DNA of 64,000 nt from Azorinus chamasolen (GCA_963576725.1 OY755239.1:55267640-55331639), one strand, 5' to 3'; numbered from the stretch's first letter, positions 41,446-51,466 are shown. Translations and numbers: made by a program. Notes: generated by a model from the letters alone, not told the origin.

Positions 41446-41543
41446 TGTGGGGGTATTCATCACCTTTAGTGATAGTTCTAGTTAGTTTTGGTCTTGTTTT
41501 TGAGGTATTAGCTCTGAATATGCTAGTAACCAATATTGATGAC

Positions 41544-41800
41544 TTAACTCTTTCCCTGATTAATTAACATTTATTCAAGATTTCTTCACCTCATGAATAT
41601 TCATGGACAGAATCAATTATAAAGAATGTGGAAAAGGGAATTCTGTCACTGTGCATTCTGCATAATTATATTCTGATCTATAAATTCCTATGAAGTAAAC
41701 AGAGCAGACCCTGATCAGATGGCTCCAGCTGGAGCCATCTGATCTGGGTCTACTCTGTTTGCAAATGTGTGAAAAGCATTTATATGAGGGAAAGGGTTAA
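41544..41800 (-). mobile_element. TTAA-A MITE, full length
   Basis: TTAACTCTTTCCCTGATTAA, ATTCATGGACAGAATC, hairpin GCAGACCCTGATCAGATGG with tip GGCTCCAGCTGGAGCC, ATGAGGGAAAGGGTTAA. Confidence 0.85.
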
Positions 41801-43440
41801 AGAAATCGGGAATCTTATCAGACTGTGTAGAAACCGCAGGTATTGTAATTTAAACTAAATCACCCCATTTTAATAGAATGGCTTTGATCTAAATTGAAAA
41901 TCAAAGCGTCCATTAAAACTTGAAGGATTGAAGCTGCAATCAATACTGCACTTTCGTCTTGATGTGGCGGAATGTGTTTCGTGTCAAATTCTCATCAGAC
42001 ACAATGCCCAAGGATGCATGATGCTCATGTGCACTTTTACTCTTAAGGTTTGCTGTAATTGTCATCATTCTGTAGATATTGTCGTCTGCTTCAGTCCTTG
42101 AAATAAATGTAATCCATTTGTTGTTGTTTTTTAAAAAAATGTGCATGGAGTTGCAGTTAAGTTGGATCCTAGTGCAAGGCAGGGTTACTGAATGTTTTGT
42201 CTGGATCCAAGTGACTTTCAATGGTTATCCCGATTGTTTTACGGCATACTAACAGTTAAAATTTCTTTGAAGCTTTTCTAGGAAATTTGCTACAGGGAAT
42301 GACACTACAATGGTATAACTTTCAGAGTAATAGTGTCCTGAAGTAACAGTATGCTGACATGAAACACTCTTGTCATGGAACAAAGTGCAATGTTTTCATT
42401 CCTTTCATTCATATAAATGTGTTTTCATGCATTTGCCAAGCAATTCGGTTTTCCAACACACTTACGTATTGCTCTTTAATTCTAATTGTAATTTTAAAAA
42501 CTTGTCACTATTTCCCAACCAAATTCAAAGGTGACTCCCACTTGCCTAACGGAGTTAACCAATGTTTGTTTGCTCTCAAATTTGTCCAGTTTTCCGCATT
42601 TCTGTGTAATGCATACTACAGTAGTACTTTTACAAGCATTACGGTAAATCGGAAGGGCCTTCGAACATTTCCTGTTAGACCGTAGCACCCATAACTTTAT
42701 TTGATAATTTTACTGTAGAGCATACAGTCTAGCGGAAGTTGAGCCTCGAAAGGTAAACACGATTCTTACTTTTACTTTCACTTTAGTCATAAATCTACCA
42801 GAAGTTAAGTTTGAAATGAATGGTTTTACGATTTCGGTCAACAAATAAATCATGTAGTATGTCTAAATTTTCAAATATATAATCTATCATGCATTAGCCT
42901 ATACAGTCTCTAACCGTGACAGCCATATAGTAAAAACTCCGATTTTGGGGTATGAAATAAAAGCACCCTGTTGGCGTTTTGCATGGCGCCCCGGCGCTTT
43001 TATTAGAGGAAATACGGTATATGATTTCCCCATCTATATGATTCTGCATTAGACTGAATGTGTATTCTTTGACGAAACTGCTTGGAGGAGATATATGATT
43101 ACTGTCGATGAAACTGCTTGGAGGAGATACATGATTACTGTCTCAAACAGTTTTATCCAGTTGAATTGAGTAACATGGCATTTCCTTAGGATCCCAGATA
43201 TTTGACACTGTTTGTGCTATTGAAATGAAGTAGAAGAAAAGTACTTTTTGATTTGTTTTGTTTGTGTTGATTAAGGTTCGTTTCTGCTCACTATGGGCAA
43301 TGTGGATGCCCCAGAGAGGATACATAACATAACATATTGTTGATTTCGGTTTAAGCATAACAGCTCATCACCATACAAACATAAATGTATCCTGTATGCA
43401 ACGAGAAAAAGTGAAAAGCATAAACGTAAAATACATGATG
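41801..43440. other. Longest unrecognised stretch, 1.6 kb
   Basis: A TTAA-A subfamily II fragment at 42395-42437 (ATATAAATGTGTTTTCATGC), a PAL-G half near 42165, and a 36-bp tandem pair at 43074-43145. Frames of 60-108 codons show no domain. If unique sequence or an exon exists in the window, this is a good place to look. Confidence 0.45.
43074..43145. repeat. 36-bp tandem repeat, 2 copies
   Basis: GAAACTGCTTGGAGGAGATA at 43074 and GAAACTGCTTGGAGGAGATA at 43110, one mismatch in the rest. Confidence 0.9.
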
Positions 43441-43633
43441 CGGAGCTACAGATAACGGTGCGTACACAAATACTAAAATCATAATTTCTCCACCGAACCC
43501 TATGTTGTGACCACTCTTTAGAATCGTCTCGAAGAGACGATTCTAAAGACTGGTCACAGCATAGGATTTGGTGGAGAAATAAAGAAGTTATACTTGAACA
43601 TGTTTTAATTTACGCATCCTATCTGGAGCTCTG
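43441..43633. mobile_element. PAL-F element, full length
   Basis: CGGAGCTACAGATAACGGTG and TTACGCATCCTATCTGGAGC ends. Arms meet at CGTCTCGAAGAGACG. ATGATG directly flanks both ends (candidate 6-bp target duplication). Confidence 0.9.
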
Positions 43634-43711
43634 ATGATGGATGTGAGAGTGTAAATCATTAATGTTACATGTACCGGTATGCATTACTCAATTGTGATTA
43701 CAAAGCGGTCA

Positions 43712-44070
43712 TTAACGTATCCCTGCATTTAAACCTCTTAAATTACAAAATATTGCTGATTTAATAAGAGTTGTTGTCTTATTAATACTCAACAGCTCAA
43801 TTAGTTTAATCATGCTTGGTCGCTGCCAATAATATCGCTGAATATACTGTTTTCTAAAATTACCATATTTCAGTCAAATTGATATGTGATATTCATCTTC
43901 TATATCATTTATTGTGCAATAAGGGCATATTCTTTTGTTTCTTTCTATATTCCTATGTCTACCTGTTTCAATTAGAAGTTTGTGTGATGATAATCTTATT
44001 TGAGCAATGGTATTTCAGTACTTGAGTATATGGGGCAAGGCTAGATACAGAGAAACCCAGGTGCGATGCC
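43712..44070 (-). pseudogene. Non-LTR retrotransposon reverse-transcriptase C-terminal relic
   Basis: On the minus strand one frame reads ...HILKY, stop, NTIAQIRLSSHKLLIETGR, HRNIERNKRICPYC, TINDIEDEYHISI, stop, LKYGNFRKQYIQRYYWQRPS, ending at a TAA at 43712. RLSSH-L-IETGR, CPYC and EDEYH are the pattern of the region after the RT domain, with its Cys/His knuckle, in many LINE ORF2 proteins. The stop at 43874-43876 (TGA) stands where a cysteine is usual in such proteins, and the stop near 44019 where a tryptophan would fit. The catalytic RT motifs and 5' part are absent. It is a dead fragment; the LINE clade is not assigned. Confidence 0.75.
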
Positions 44071-44200
44071 CTGTTATTATCGACAGAGTTTCTCTGGTTC
44101 TTTTAGATGCCCAGTGTGAAGTACTGATACATCGGACCTCGGTGCATTTGAGTCTCGTCCAAAGGACTTGGTCCGGTGGGGAGGTACTTTTTGCCTTGAA
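44071..44200 (+). mobile_element. Possible tRNA-like SINE fragment
   Basis: TTTTAGATGCCCAGTGTGAA, ATCGGACCTCGGTGCATTTG and GAGTCTCGTCC resemble a decayed A box and B box. Weak; it may be chance. Confidence 0.25.
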
Positions 44201-44277
44201 GCAGATAACATTTTTGAAATTTACTTGTTTCTTGAATGGTTACTTGTAATCGGCTACCTTGATCATGGTTATCAGTG

Positions 44278-44537
44278 TAACAACCCTTTCCTTTATATAA
44301 ACCCTTTTTCATGCATTTGCAAACAGAGTAGACCCAGATCAGATGGCGAGTCCTACCGGAGTCATCTGATCACTGGTCTGCTCTATTTACTTTTCACATG
44401 ATATCTTAGATATGACTCTACAGTTTTACTATATTGTCAAAGCAAAATATTTCCTGGAAACTTTACATTATAAAAAATCCGCTAATAAATATTCAGGATG
44501 TCATTATTTCTTACAGAATATTGAACAGAGAAAGGTT
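44278..44537 (+). mobile_element. TTAA-A MITE
   Basis: AACCCTTTCCTTTATATAAA, hairpin with altered tip (GGCGAGTCCTACCGGAGTC), ATTTCTTACAGAATATTGAA, CAGAGAAAGGTTTA. Confidence 0.8.
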
Positions 44538-45118
44538 TACCTTGAAGATCATGTTCTCCCAGCATTATGAATAAAAAAGTTTTGAATACTTTAAAGTACC
44601 CTGCTATGAAATTGCTTGAATTTTTATATGTGGTGCAAAGTTGACTACATTCTGTGAATTCTGTCAAGCTTTTGAGAATCTAATGACCGAGTGTCAAACA
44701 GCTTGGATCCTTATGAGACGCCGAGTTTCTCAGCGTCACATCTGGGTCTGTGCTGTTAACAAAATGGTAGTCAGGTTGCAGATAGCGGGATAAGGGTATC
44801 TATCGATTAATTGATCCCCTCTACAGCTGTATACAGTCTCCCAACTGGAATACATTATGGCCTGTGCATGCTTATTTGAAATGGTTACTTGTTGTGTCAT
44901 AGTATTGATTTTCAACTTGTTGCTTCTGTAAATACATAGGGATTTTTGTTTCAGATCATAGCAAAGGGGGAAATTAAAGTAGCAATGCAAATTATTCAGT
45001 CCTTTCTCAGTTAGGTTGTTTGATTTTTTTTTTATCAGAGCATGTTTGACCTGTTCTACCCATTAAGAGGATGCATACTCTTATTACATGTACCTTAATT
45101 ATTTGGATAGACATAAAT
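44538..45118. other. PAL-G palindrome, otherwise unrecognised
   Basis: PAL-G at 44690-44765 (GTCAAACAGCTTGGATCC, TTATGAGACGCCGAG, CGTCACATCTGGGTCTG). Confidence 0.45.
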
Positions 45119-45329
45119 AAGCAAATGGTTAGGACCCGGATCAAACTACTCTATTAATTAGATGAATTTTGACAATCTTGCATTAATTAACACAGGAAAT
45201 GTTGGCCAAAGTCAGAAACTGTAATATTTCATAAGCAAACATGGCTCCTACATGAATTTTTGGCCAAGATCAGAAACTGTCTGTAATTAGGCTTAAAAAG
45301 GTATACATATATATGGATTAAAGGGTTAA
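45119..45329 (-). mobile_element. TTAA-A MITE, badly rearranged
   Basis: GGCCAAAGTCAGAAACTG and GGCCAAGATCAGAAACTG appear twice, a short internal duplication. Ends ATGGATTAAAGGGTTAA. Confidence 0.55.
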
Positions 45330-45334
45330 GGTAC

Positions 45335-45650
45335 CTTACGCAGGGTCTGTTCTATTTGCTTATGGAATAGTATAGCTCTGGTTCTACAGTTTCTGCAATA
45401 GCCAAAATGTCCTGTGTTTTTACATGCCATTAAAAAAAATTACCCTAATTAATATTCATGATTTCATTATTTCTTAAGCCTTTACCTCATGAATATTGAT
45501 GTAAAACCATTTACCATAATTACACTATATATTTGGTTAAAGAAACCTAGTCAAATCTAAGTGTAGACTCAGATCAAACTGCTCCTCTAAGCAGCTCCTG
45601 AAGGAGCATTTTGTTCTACACTATTTACTACGATACTTCATTTGGTTCAT
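45335..45650. mobile_element. Two truncated TTAA-A MITEs
   Basis: 45335-45475: ACGCAGGGTCTGTTCTATTTG to AATATTCATGATTTCATTAT. 45475-45650: TTAAGCCTTTACCTCATGAA, then GTAGACTCAGATCAAACTGC and GCTCCTGAAGGAGC. Confidence 0.6.
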
Positions 45651-45807
45651 TTGAAGTTATCAGAATTATTTAGCTGTGCAATTAAACCAATGGAGAGTGG
45701 AGATGAATGTTTTAAAATTTAGGATCAATTTCTTAGGAAACAATTAATGCGGTACTTTTAGTACTTTTGGCTCATTATACAGTATACAGATCAATAGATG
45801 AAGGTGC

Positions 45808-46037
45808 TTAACCCATTCTCCCTTAGGCTATTTTTTTAGACCCATCCTCTTTGAATAAATCTACCGAAAAGGAGCATTTACTAGAGAAAAGGAAATTGCT
45901 AGAATTGTGTAGTATTGAAACCATTGTGATAAATAGAGCATTTGCTCCATAGGAGCAAATGCTCTATTTATCACAATGGTTTCAAGAAGTGACTATTACA
46001 GGGGCATAGAAAGGCATATTTATGGAGGAAAGGGATA
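45808..46037 (+). mobile_element. TTAA-B MITE, full length
   Basis: TTAACCCATTCTCCCTTAGG, perfect-looking palindrome with tip TTTGCTCCATAGGAGCAAA, GGAGGAAAGGGATAA. Confidence 0.9.
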
Positions 46038-46038
46038 A

Positions 46039-46212
46039 TCAAATACTAAAATTGAATCATTGCAACAATGAACCCTATTTTGTGACCCTGACTCTTTAGA
46101 ATCGTCTTAAAGAGACGATTCTAAAGAGTGGTCATAGTATAGGCTTTTGATGGAGAAATAAAGGAGTTAGTATTGAAAATGTTCTAATTTATGCATCTTA
46201 CCTGGACCTCTG
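46039..46212. mobile_element. PAL-F element, left tip lost
   Basis: CAAATACTAAAATTGAATC, arms meeting at CGTCTTAAAGAGACG, TAATTTATGCATCTTACC, TGGACCTCTG. Confidence 0.85.
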
Positions 46213-46418
46213 AATATAGACATAGGCATAATCACCACATCAGACCTCGTTTTTGATCTGTGTCGATATAATGTTTGTCAATCTTATACTTATAAGTTAG
46301 TATTGAAAATGTTCTAATTTATGCATCTTACCTGGACCTCTGAATATAGACATAGGCATAATCACCACATCAGACCTCGTTTTTGATCTGTGTCGATATA
46401 ATGTTTGTCAATCTTATA
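46165..46418. repeat. 130-bp tandem duplication, units identical over 124 bp
   Basis: AGTTAGTATTGAAAATGTTC starts at 46165 and 46295. The first unit includes the last 48 bp of PAL-F plus 76 bp of flank, ending ATCTTATA in both. Confidence 0.95.
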
Positions 46419-46470
46419 TAGATACTTATGATGCTTATGAATTTCTAACAGTGTACATCCTTATCTTTAA

Positions 46471-46898
46471 TACAGTAGAACCTGTCTTAACGCCTTTTAA
46501 TGTATTTGCAAACAGATAAGACCCAGATCAGACAGCTCCAAGAGGAGCTATCTGATCAGGGTATGCTCTGTTTGCTTAAAGAATATGATAGATTAGTTTT
46601 TATTAAGTTTCTAAAATGGGTACAATGTTCCAACTTCCATATTTCATTAAGACTATTTTGGCCATGAATATTCAGTAGATGTTGAAATTTGGACTAAATA
46701 TAGAACTGGAAAAGGGTCATACGACCATCAAAAGGTGGTCTCATTATGGGTCTGTAAGGCAGATGGTAGCTTAATACAGGTCAGAGTAATGCAGAAAGAT
46801 TTTTCTGCATTACTTTTATCCTGTATTAAGCAACCACCTGCTTTTCAAAATTCATGTGTCCAATTAATATAAGACCGCTTAAGACAGGTTCTACTGTA
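46471..46898. mobile_element. TA-E MITE with TTAA-A inside
   Basis: TACAGTAGAACCTGTCTTAA and GACAGGTTCTACTGTA ends. The TA-E palindrome is in the right part (GGTAGCTTAATACAGGTCAG). A TTAA-A lies between 46490 and 46724. Confidence 0.85.
46490..46724 (+). mobile_element. TTAA-A subfamily II nested in TA-E, tips lost
   Basis: ACGCCTTTTAATGTATTTGC, hairpin with tip AGCTCCAAGAGGAGCT, TTCTAAAATGGGTACAATG, GAACTGGAAAAGGG. Confidence 0.8.
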
Positions 46899-46935
46899 TA
46901 TTGATGGTGTATGTCCTAAAAGTGTTGCCTAAATA

Positions 46936-47088
46936 CAGGGCTGGAAAAATCCTAAAACTTTTACTCGTCCTGCCAGCTGCTTTTGTCCTATTTTACTTAA
47001 ATTCATTGTTAAAATTTCTGAAATTTTACTCATCCTGCAAGAAAGTTACTCATCATGGCGAGCGGATGAGTGGAATTTTCCAGGCCTG
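46936..47088. mobile_element. 153-bp MITE with CAGGGCTGGAAAA ends
   Basis: CAGGGCTGGAAAAATCC at the left and GGAATTTTCCAGGCCTG at the right are inverted repeats (15 of 17). AAATA lies directly outside each end. The ends recall hAT-type tips, but an 8-bp target duplication is not seen. Confidence 0.6.
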
Positions 47089-47437
47089 AAATAACATGTT
47101 TTCTTCTTACCTGGCTTACAATATTGTCAACCTAAAATTCTATTTTGCTTTTTTTTGTAGAAAAGATCAGATGTGTATGGCACTATCAGACATCACCTTC
47201 AAACTAATTTAATGATTGTCTCATATAAGAAATAAATATGTCCAAACTGCCTTCAATTGAAAAATTCATTCTCATAACCAGACATCTTAATTAGGATCAA
47301 TACAACCTTAAGACAATTTGAATTTTAAATACGGTAGTCTTGAAGTAATTCTCCTAGTTGTCTAGAAACGTTGTTGTCAGAGAAAATTGCTGAGTCGGCA
47401 GGAAAAATTGTCAGTATGTAGGGTGAAATTCTATAAC
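47089..47437. other. Unrecognised sequence
   Basis: No family recognised. Confidence 0.35.
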
Positions 47438-47650
47438 TTAACCCTTACAGTGTGGGAAACAAGTCACTTATGGCCTTTGCAAACAGTGTAGGCCCAGATG
47501 AGAGGGCTCCTAGAGGAGGCCTCTCATCAGGGTCGGCACTGTTTGTTATGTTACACTCTTCTTTAGAAAAATCCCAAAATATTCACCATAAGCTTGAACT
47601 GTTTGAATTTTGGAATAGTCCATTTGAAAATTCAGCATTGTAAGCGTTAA
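47438..47650. mobile_element. TTAA-C MITE, full length, reverse
   Basis: TTAACCCTTACAGTGTGGGA, hairpin GTAGGCCCAGATGAGAGGG with tip GGCTCCTAGAGGAGGCC, TTTGGAATAGTCCATTTG, TTGTAAGCGTTAA. Confidence 0.9.
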
Positions 47651-48030
47651 TGGATGAGATAGTTATTCCATGTAAATTCATACCAAATTAACACACCCAT
47701 GGGTATGCTTGGCATCAGTTTAAATTACATTTGCATTTCAAATAGTGTTGTCTTAAGTATGTAGTCCATATTTGCCAGTCAATTACCTTAGAAGGTAATG
47801 ATAAACCTTCCTGCTTCTCAGACTATTGATCGGAGTATAGCTTAGGATCAAGAGTCATGGTTTTCAGCTGTAGATGCCTATTTGTCAAAATGCTTTTAGC
47901 TACGATCGAACAAACCATATCTGTATGGTATGTCTATATTTTTTATGACTGATATATATCTTTCAAATTGATAGCTTATCCCTTAACCTGCTGAATAGTT
48001 AAAAATGGCTCCTCCCTTTCTGAATATTAA
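47651..48030. other. Unrecognised sequence
   Basis: No family recognised. Confidence 0.35.
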
Positions 48031-48240
48031 TTAACCCGTTACTCCATGAATATTCATGTTAGAAATAATGACATCATAAATATTAATTAGATTAACAGTT
48101 ATAATAGCACAAGGACACAAGAATGCTTAGCTATGGCTGAAACTATAAAGTCATATCATATATTTAACTTATTAAGCAAACAAAGCTGACCCTGATCAGA
48201 CAGCTCCTATAGGAGCCGTCTGATCTGAGTCTACTCTTTT
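48031..48240 (-). mobile_element. TTAA-A MITE, right end lost
   Basis: TTAACCCGTTACTCCATGAA, GACATCATAAATATTAATTAG, hairpin tip GCTCCTATAGGAGCC, stops at GTCTACTCTTTT. Confidence 0.8.
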
Positions 48241-48580
48241 AAATTAGTACGTTGTCTAAGACCTAAAGCGAAATTCCTTAATAACTTTATTATCCCTTAA
48301 AGTTCTAGTCTCTACTTTATATGCAATTTAAAAATGCCTAAAAATTACATAAATCATTTGTTTACATGCTGAAAAGAAGTATATCGAAGAAACTGATCGA
48401 TGAAATGCTGAAGAAGACAAACTTCCACATATTTGATATTGAAGACTTTGTTGTTATTCGCCTATAGATATATTAGTATTTATTCCGGCTGCGTTTTAGT
48501 TTTGTGAATGTTCAATGTAGGTCAATAATATTTTGTTATAAGTATTGACAAAAATGGTTTATTTTCTATCACAGGGGCAT
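48241..48580. other. Unrecognised sequence
   Basis: An ATG-initiated frame of 33 codons at 48366-48467 is lysine/isoleucine-rich and not recognised. Confidence 0.35.
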
Positions 48581-49074
48581 TTTTATGCCCCCCTCAGATC
48601 TATGACCAGGGAGCATATTGTTTTTGCTCTGTCTGTTGGTTGGCTCATTGTCTGTCTGTCACAAATTTATCTTTGTCAATAATTTTGTTGCCATTGCACA
48701 TACTTACTTCAAACTTTGCATGCATGTGCAACTTATGGAGGCGAACATTTTTAGGGGTGACTTATTAAGGTCAAGGTCATACATCAAGGTAAATGGTCTT
48801 ATTTGTTTTTGCTCTGTCAGTTGGTTGATTGGTTTGTCTGTTTGTCACCAACTTTAACTTTGGCGATAATTTTGTCTGACTCCTGACCATCTATTGGAAG
48901 ACGACGAAAACTTTGGTGATAATTTTGTCGCCATGGACATACATATTTCAAGCTTGCCATGCATCTGCAACTTATGGAGGCAAACATTTTTAGGGGTGAC
49001 GTATTAAGATCAAGGTCATGCATCAAGGTCAAAGATCATATTGGGGGCATAGTGTTTCACAAACACATCTTGTT
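48581..49074 (+). mobile_element. RC-2, short copy with both ends
   Basis: 5' TTTTATGCCCCCCTCAGATC with a worn palindrome, TTTTTGCTCTGTCTG twice (48615 and 48805), monomers with GGGGTGACTTATTAAGGTCA and GGGGTGACGTATTAAGATCA. 3' GGGGGCATAGTGTTTCACAA, hairpin GTGTTT-CAC-AAACAC (49052-49066), ATCTTGTT. Confidence 0.8.
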
Positions 49075-49317
49075 CAACATAAGTTCAAATTGACAATCTT
49101 TATCAGAATAATTGAGCATAACCAACACTATGTGTTGTAATTTTATTAAAAAAATGTATATTGTAGAGACTATAACTTTAAATTGGATTGGTATGAATGT
49201 GGGTCACTAATGGATTGGTATGAAACATCAAATATGTGGTTATGAAATGAAACTAGGTCACTTAGGCAAGATTCATTATTCTAGTTGGCAATGTTTTCTT
49301 AATCTCATTTTCATTTG

Positions 49318-49431
49318 GATCTCGAAGAGACGATCCTAAAGGGTTGTCACAAGGTATGGTTTGAAGGAAAATAAAGGAGCTTTTAATTTCTTGAAAATGC
49401 ATTAATGTCTTATCCGGGTCCCTGGCACAAT
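49318..49431. mobile_element. PAL-F right half
   Basis: GATCTCGAAGAGACGATCCT, GGGTTGTCACAAGGTATGG, AATAAAGGAGCTTTTAATTT, TGTCTTATCCGGGTCCCTGG. Confidence 0.7.
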
Positions 49432-49506
49432 GAAAGTAGGTCTGATTTCCTTGGGAATTAAGAACACCAGTTTCTTCAGTTGTTCTGATTGGCTTTGTGT
49501 GGGAAA

Positions 49507-49716
49507 TACAGTAAAACTTTAGCAAAGCAGCTGCTCAAGAGAAATTTACCTGTTGATCTCAAAGACAGGTGGTAGCTTAATGCAGAATTAGATTTATGCA
49601 GAAAGCAGGAGCTTTCTGCATAATTTCATTCTACTTTAAGCTACCACCTGCTTTTAATTGCATGCCCCACCTCACATTTATTCAATTAGTGGCAGCTTTA
49701 AATAGGTTCTACTGTA
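49507..49716. mobile_element. TA-E MITE
   Basis: TACAGTAAAACTTTAGCAAA and AATAGGTTCTACTGTA ends. Palindrome GGTGGTAGCTTAATGCAG with shortened tip AAAGCAGGAGCTTT. Confidence 0.85.
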
Positions 49717-49854
49717 GATTGTGCTGATCTAATAGGGTTTCATCGTTTCTCTGCAGAATCAATATGAGATATTTCATAACCTTTTCAGAAGACTCCCAAG
49801 GGAAACAATAGAAGTTGATGTACTTGGACGTAGTCTATAGCTTCACACCGACTA

Positions 49855-50045
49855 GGTTAATACTTTACAATGTAGAATCGTCCATTTAAGTGTATAACGA
49901 CTTAGTCCATTCAGATTGAAAAGGTGTAATGTGTTAGAGGATACCCTGATCCAAAGGCTTCTCTATATGAGCCCTCTGTCGTATGATCTGGCTCTACACT
50001 GACTGCAAATGTCAATGCACTCACATCCCATATTCAAAGGCTTAA
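49855..50045. mobile_element. Decayed TTAA-H
   Basis: GGTTAATACTTTACAATGTAG, GGATACCCTGATCCAAAGGC, GATCTGGCTCTACACTG, CACTCACATCCCATATTCAA. Confidence 0.45.
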
Positions 50046-50131
50046 AAAATGTAATCTGCTTCAAATGTGTTGTTACCTTGATTTGTAAATGAAGCATCTG
50101 TACTTTATAGTTAGCTGGAAATTAATGTGGA

Positions 50132-50385
50132 TTAAGCCTCCCCCTTTTCAATATTCATGTAAGAAGTAATGACATCTGACATGAATATTTATAAGCTGAA
50201 TTTTGGTAATGGGTCATGACCACAGGATATTTTTTCTCTTGGTAGAAACTGTATAATTACATCTATGTAATTCCATAAGAAAACAGAGCAGACCTTGATC
50301 AGACAGCTCCTATAGGAGCCGACTGATCTGGGTCTTTCCTGTTTGCAAAAACGTGAAGGAACATTTATATGAGTCAAAGGGTTAA
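50132..50385 (-). mobile_element. TTAA-A MITE, full length
   Basis: TTAAGCCTCCCCCTTTTCAA, GACATGAATATTTATAAGC, hairpin GCAGACCTTGATCAGACAG with tip GCTCCTATAGGAGC, ATGAGTCAAAGGGTTAA. Confidence 0.85.
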
Positions 50386-50394
50386 CTTTATATC

Positions 50395-50627
50395 TTAACT
50401 AATCTTGCTATTCGCGTCAGTATACCAACCTGTAAATAGTGAAGACCAAGATGAGACAGCTCCTGCAGGAGCTGTCTCATCAGGGTCTGCACTATTTACA
50501 AGTTGATTGTGCAACCAGTGCACTCCACAGCAGTGATTGCACAGCGAAATACTTGTATGTAATTATACAACAGCGCATGGGTAAAGATGGAGAACTGTAT
50601 TTTAAAATTCAGCAAGAGAAGGGTTAG
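50395..50627 (+). mobile_element. TTAA-D MITE
   Basis: TTAACTAATCTTGCTATTCG, hairpin AGTGAAGACCAAGATGAGAC with tip GCTCCTGCAGGAGC, CACAGCAGTGATTGCACAG, small deletion, AGAGAAGGGTTAG. The last four bases also start the next TTAA-A. Confidence 0.9.
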
Positions 50628-50856
50628 ACCTTTCCTTCATATAAACGCATTTTCACGCCTTTGCAAACAGAGTAGACCCACATCAGATCTATAGGAGCCA
50701 TCTGATCTGGGTCTGCTCTGTTTGCTATGAAATCATAATGGATCTGACTCTACAATTTCTAGTAATACAAAAAAACCATGTATACATATGCCATTATAAA
50801 AATGCAGCTTATAAATATTCACGACATCATTATTTCTTACATGAATGGTGAACCTT
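50624..50856 (+). mobile_element. TTAA-A MITE sharing its tip with TTAA-D
   Basis: TTAGACCTTTCCTTCATATA, hairpin with partial left arm, TGACTCTACAATTTCTAG, ACATGAATGGTGAACC. Confidence 0.8.
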
Positions 50857-50863
50857 TCGTTCC

Positions 50864-50927
50864 ATAATACTCTGTTTACAAATGCATCAAAAGACGTCTC
50901 TATCAGATAACATGTACATACTGTTAA
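50864..50927 (-). mobile_element. TTAA-A short-arm fragment
   Basis: TACTCTGTTTACAAATGCAT, AAGACGTCTCTATCAGATAA. Confidence 0.5.
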
Positions 50928-51173
50928 CCTTTCCTTCATAGAAATACCTTTTCAAGCATTTGCAAACAGAGCAGACCCAGATGATAGACGGCTCCTACAG
51001 GAGCCGTCTGATCAGGGTCTGCCCTGTTTGCTTTTGACATGATATAAATCTGTTTCTGCAATTTTTGTCAAAGCAAAGAATCTCATTGACAAGTTTACAG
51101 GATAAATGTTCAGCTAATAAATATTCATTTTGTCATTATTTCTTACATGAATACTGAACAAGGAAATGGTTCA
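50924..51173 (+). mobile_element. TTAA-A MITE, full length
   Basis: TTAACCTTTCCTTCATAGAA, hairpin GCAGACCCAGATGATAGACG with tip GGCTCCTACAGGAGCC, AACAAGGAAATGGTTCA. Confidence 0.85.
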
Positions 51174-51186
51174 AAAGAAGTCTTTA

Positions 51187-51395
51187 GACTCTTTTTCAAA
51201 GCCTTTGCTAAACAGAGTAGCTCCAGATCAGAGGTTTCCTGTTAGAACCATCTGATCAGGGTCTACTCTGTTTATACTTATCAATGGAATTATATAGGTC
51301 TGAACCTGTAGTTTCTGGCATGACCAAAGAATGCTAATAAATTTTCATAATTTGTCAGTATTTCTTACATAAATATTCTTGAGGCAGATGGTTAA
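51187..51395 (+). mobile_element. TTAA-A MITE, left tip decayed
   Basis: CTTTTTCAAAGCCTTTGC, worn hairpin GTAGCTCCAGATCAGAGG, TTCTGGCATGACCAAAG, GGCAGATGGTTAA. Confidence 0.75.
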
Positions 51396-51399
51396 AGGA

Positions 51400-51466
51400 G
51401 CTTAAGGGGGGTTCCTGCATCATGTTTGTCCTGCATTAAGCAACCACTTACTTATTAAGACTCCTT
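51400..51466. mobile_element. TA-E right half, cut by RC-4
   Basis: CATGTTTGTCCTGCATTAAG, CAACCACTTACTTATTAAG, then RC-4 begins. Confidence 0.6.

Larger units (their letters stand above)
39481..41483 (+). mobile_element. RC-3: largest Helentron/pearl-like element, both ends present
   Basis: 5' TTTTATACCCCCAC with palindrome TATACCCCCAC (39484-39494) / GTGGGGTATA (39508-39517). Then GGTCGGTCGGTC (39530-39590), a 1.4-kb monomer array, GTGGGGGTATT, 3' hairpin ATCAC-CTTTA-GTGAT (41459-41473) and AGTTCTAGTT. No open frame of note and no TSD visible. Classification is from architecture only. Confidence 0.75.

Noticed and set aside
42940..43020. GC-rich inverted stretch GGCGCCCCGGCGC as a regulatory site
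   Set aside because: Short, isolated, with no gene nearby to support a role.
41801..43440. Possible host gene in the longest repeat-poor stretch
   Set aside because: No frame over 108 codons, no domain and no consistent exon chain; nothing to support a call.
48366..48467. Short lysine-rich frame that looked exon-like
   Set aside because: 33 codons, no recognisable similarity, no clear acceptor; chance is likely in AT-rich DNA.
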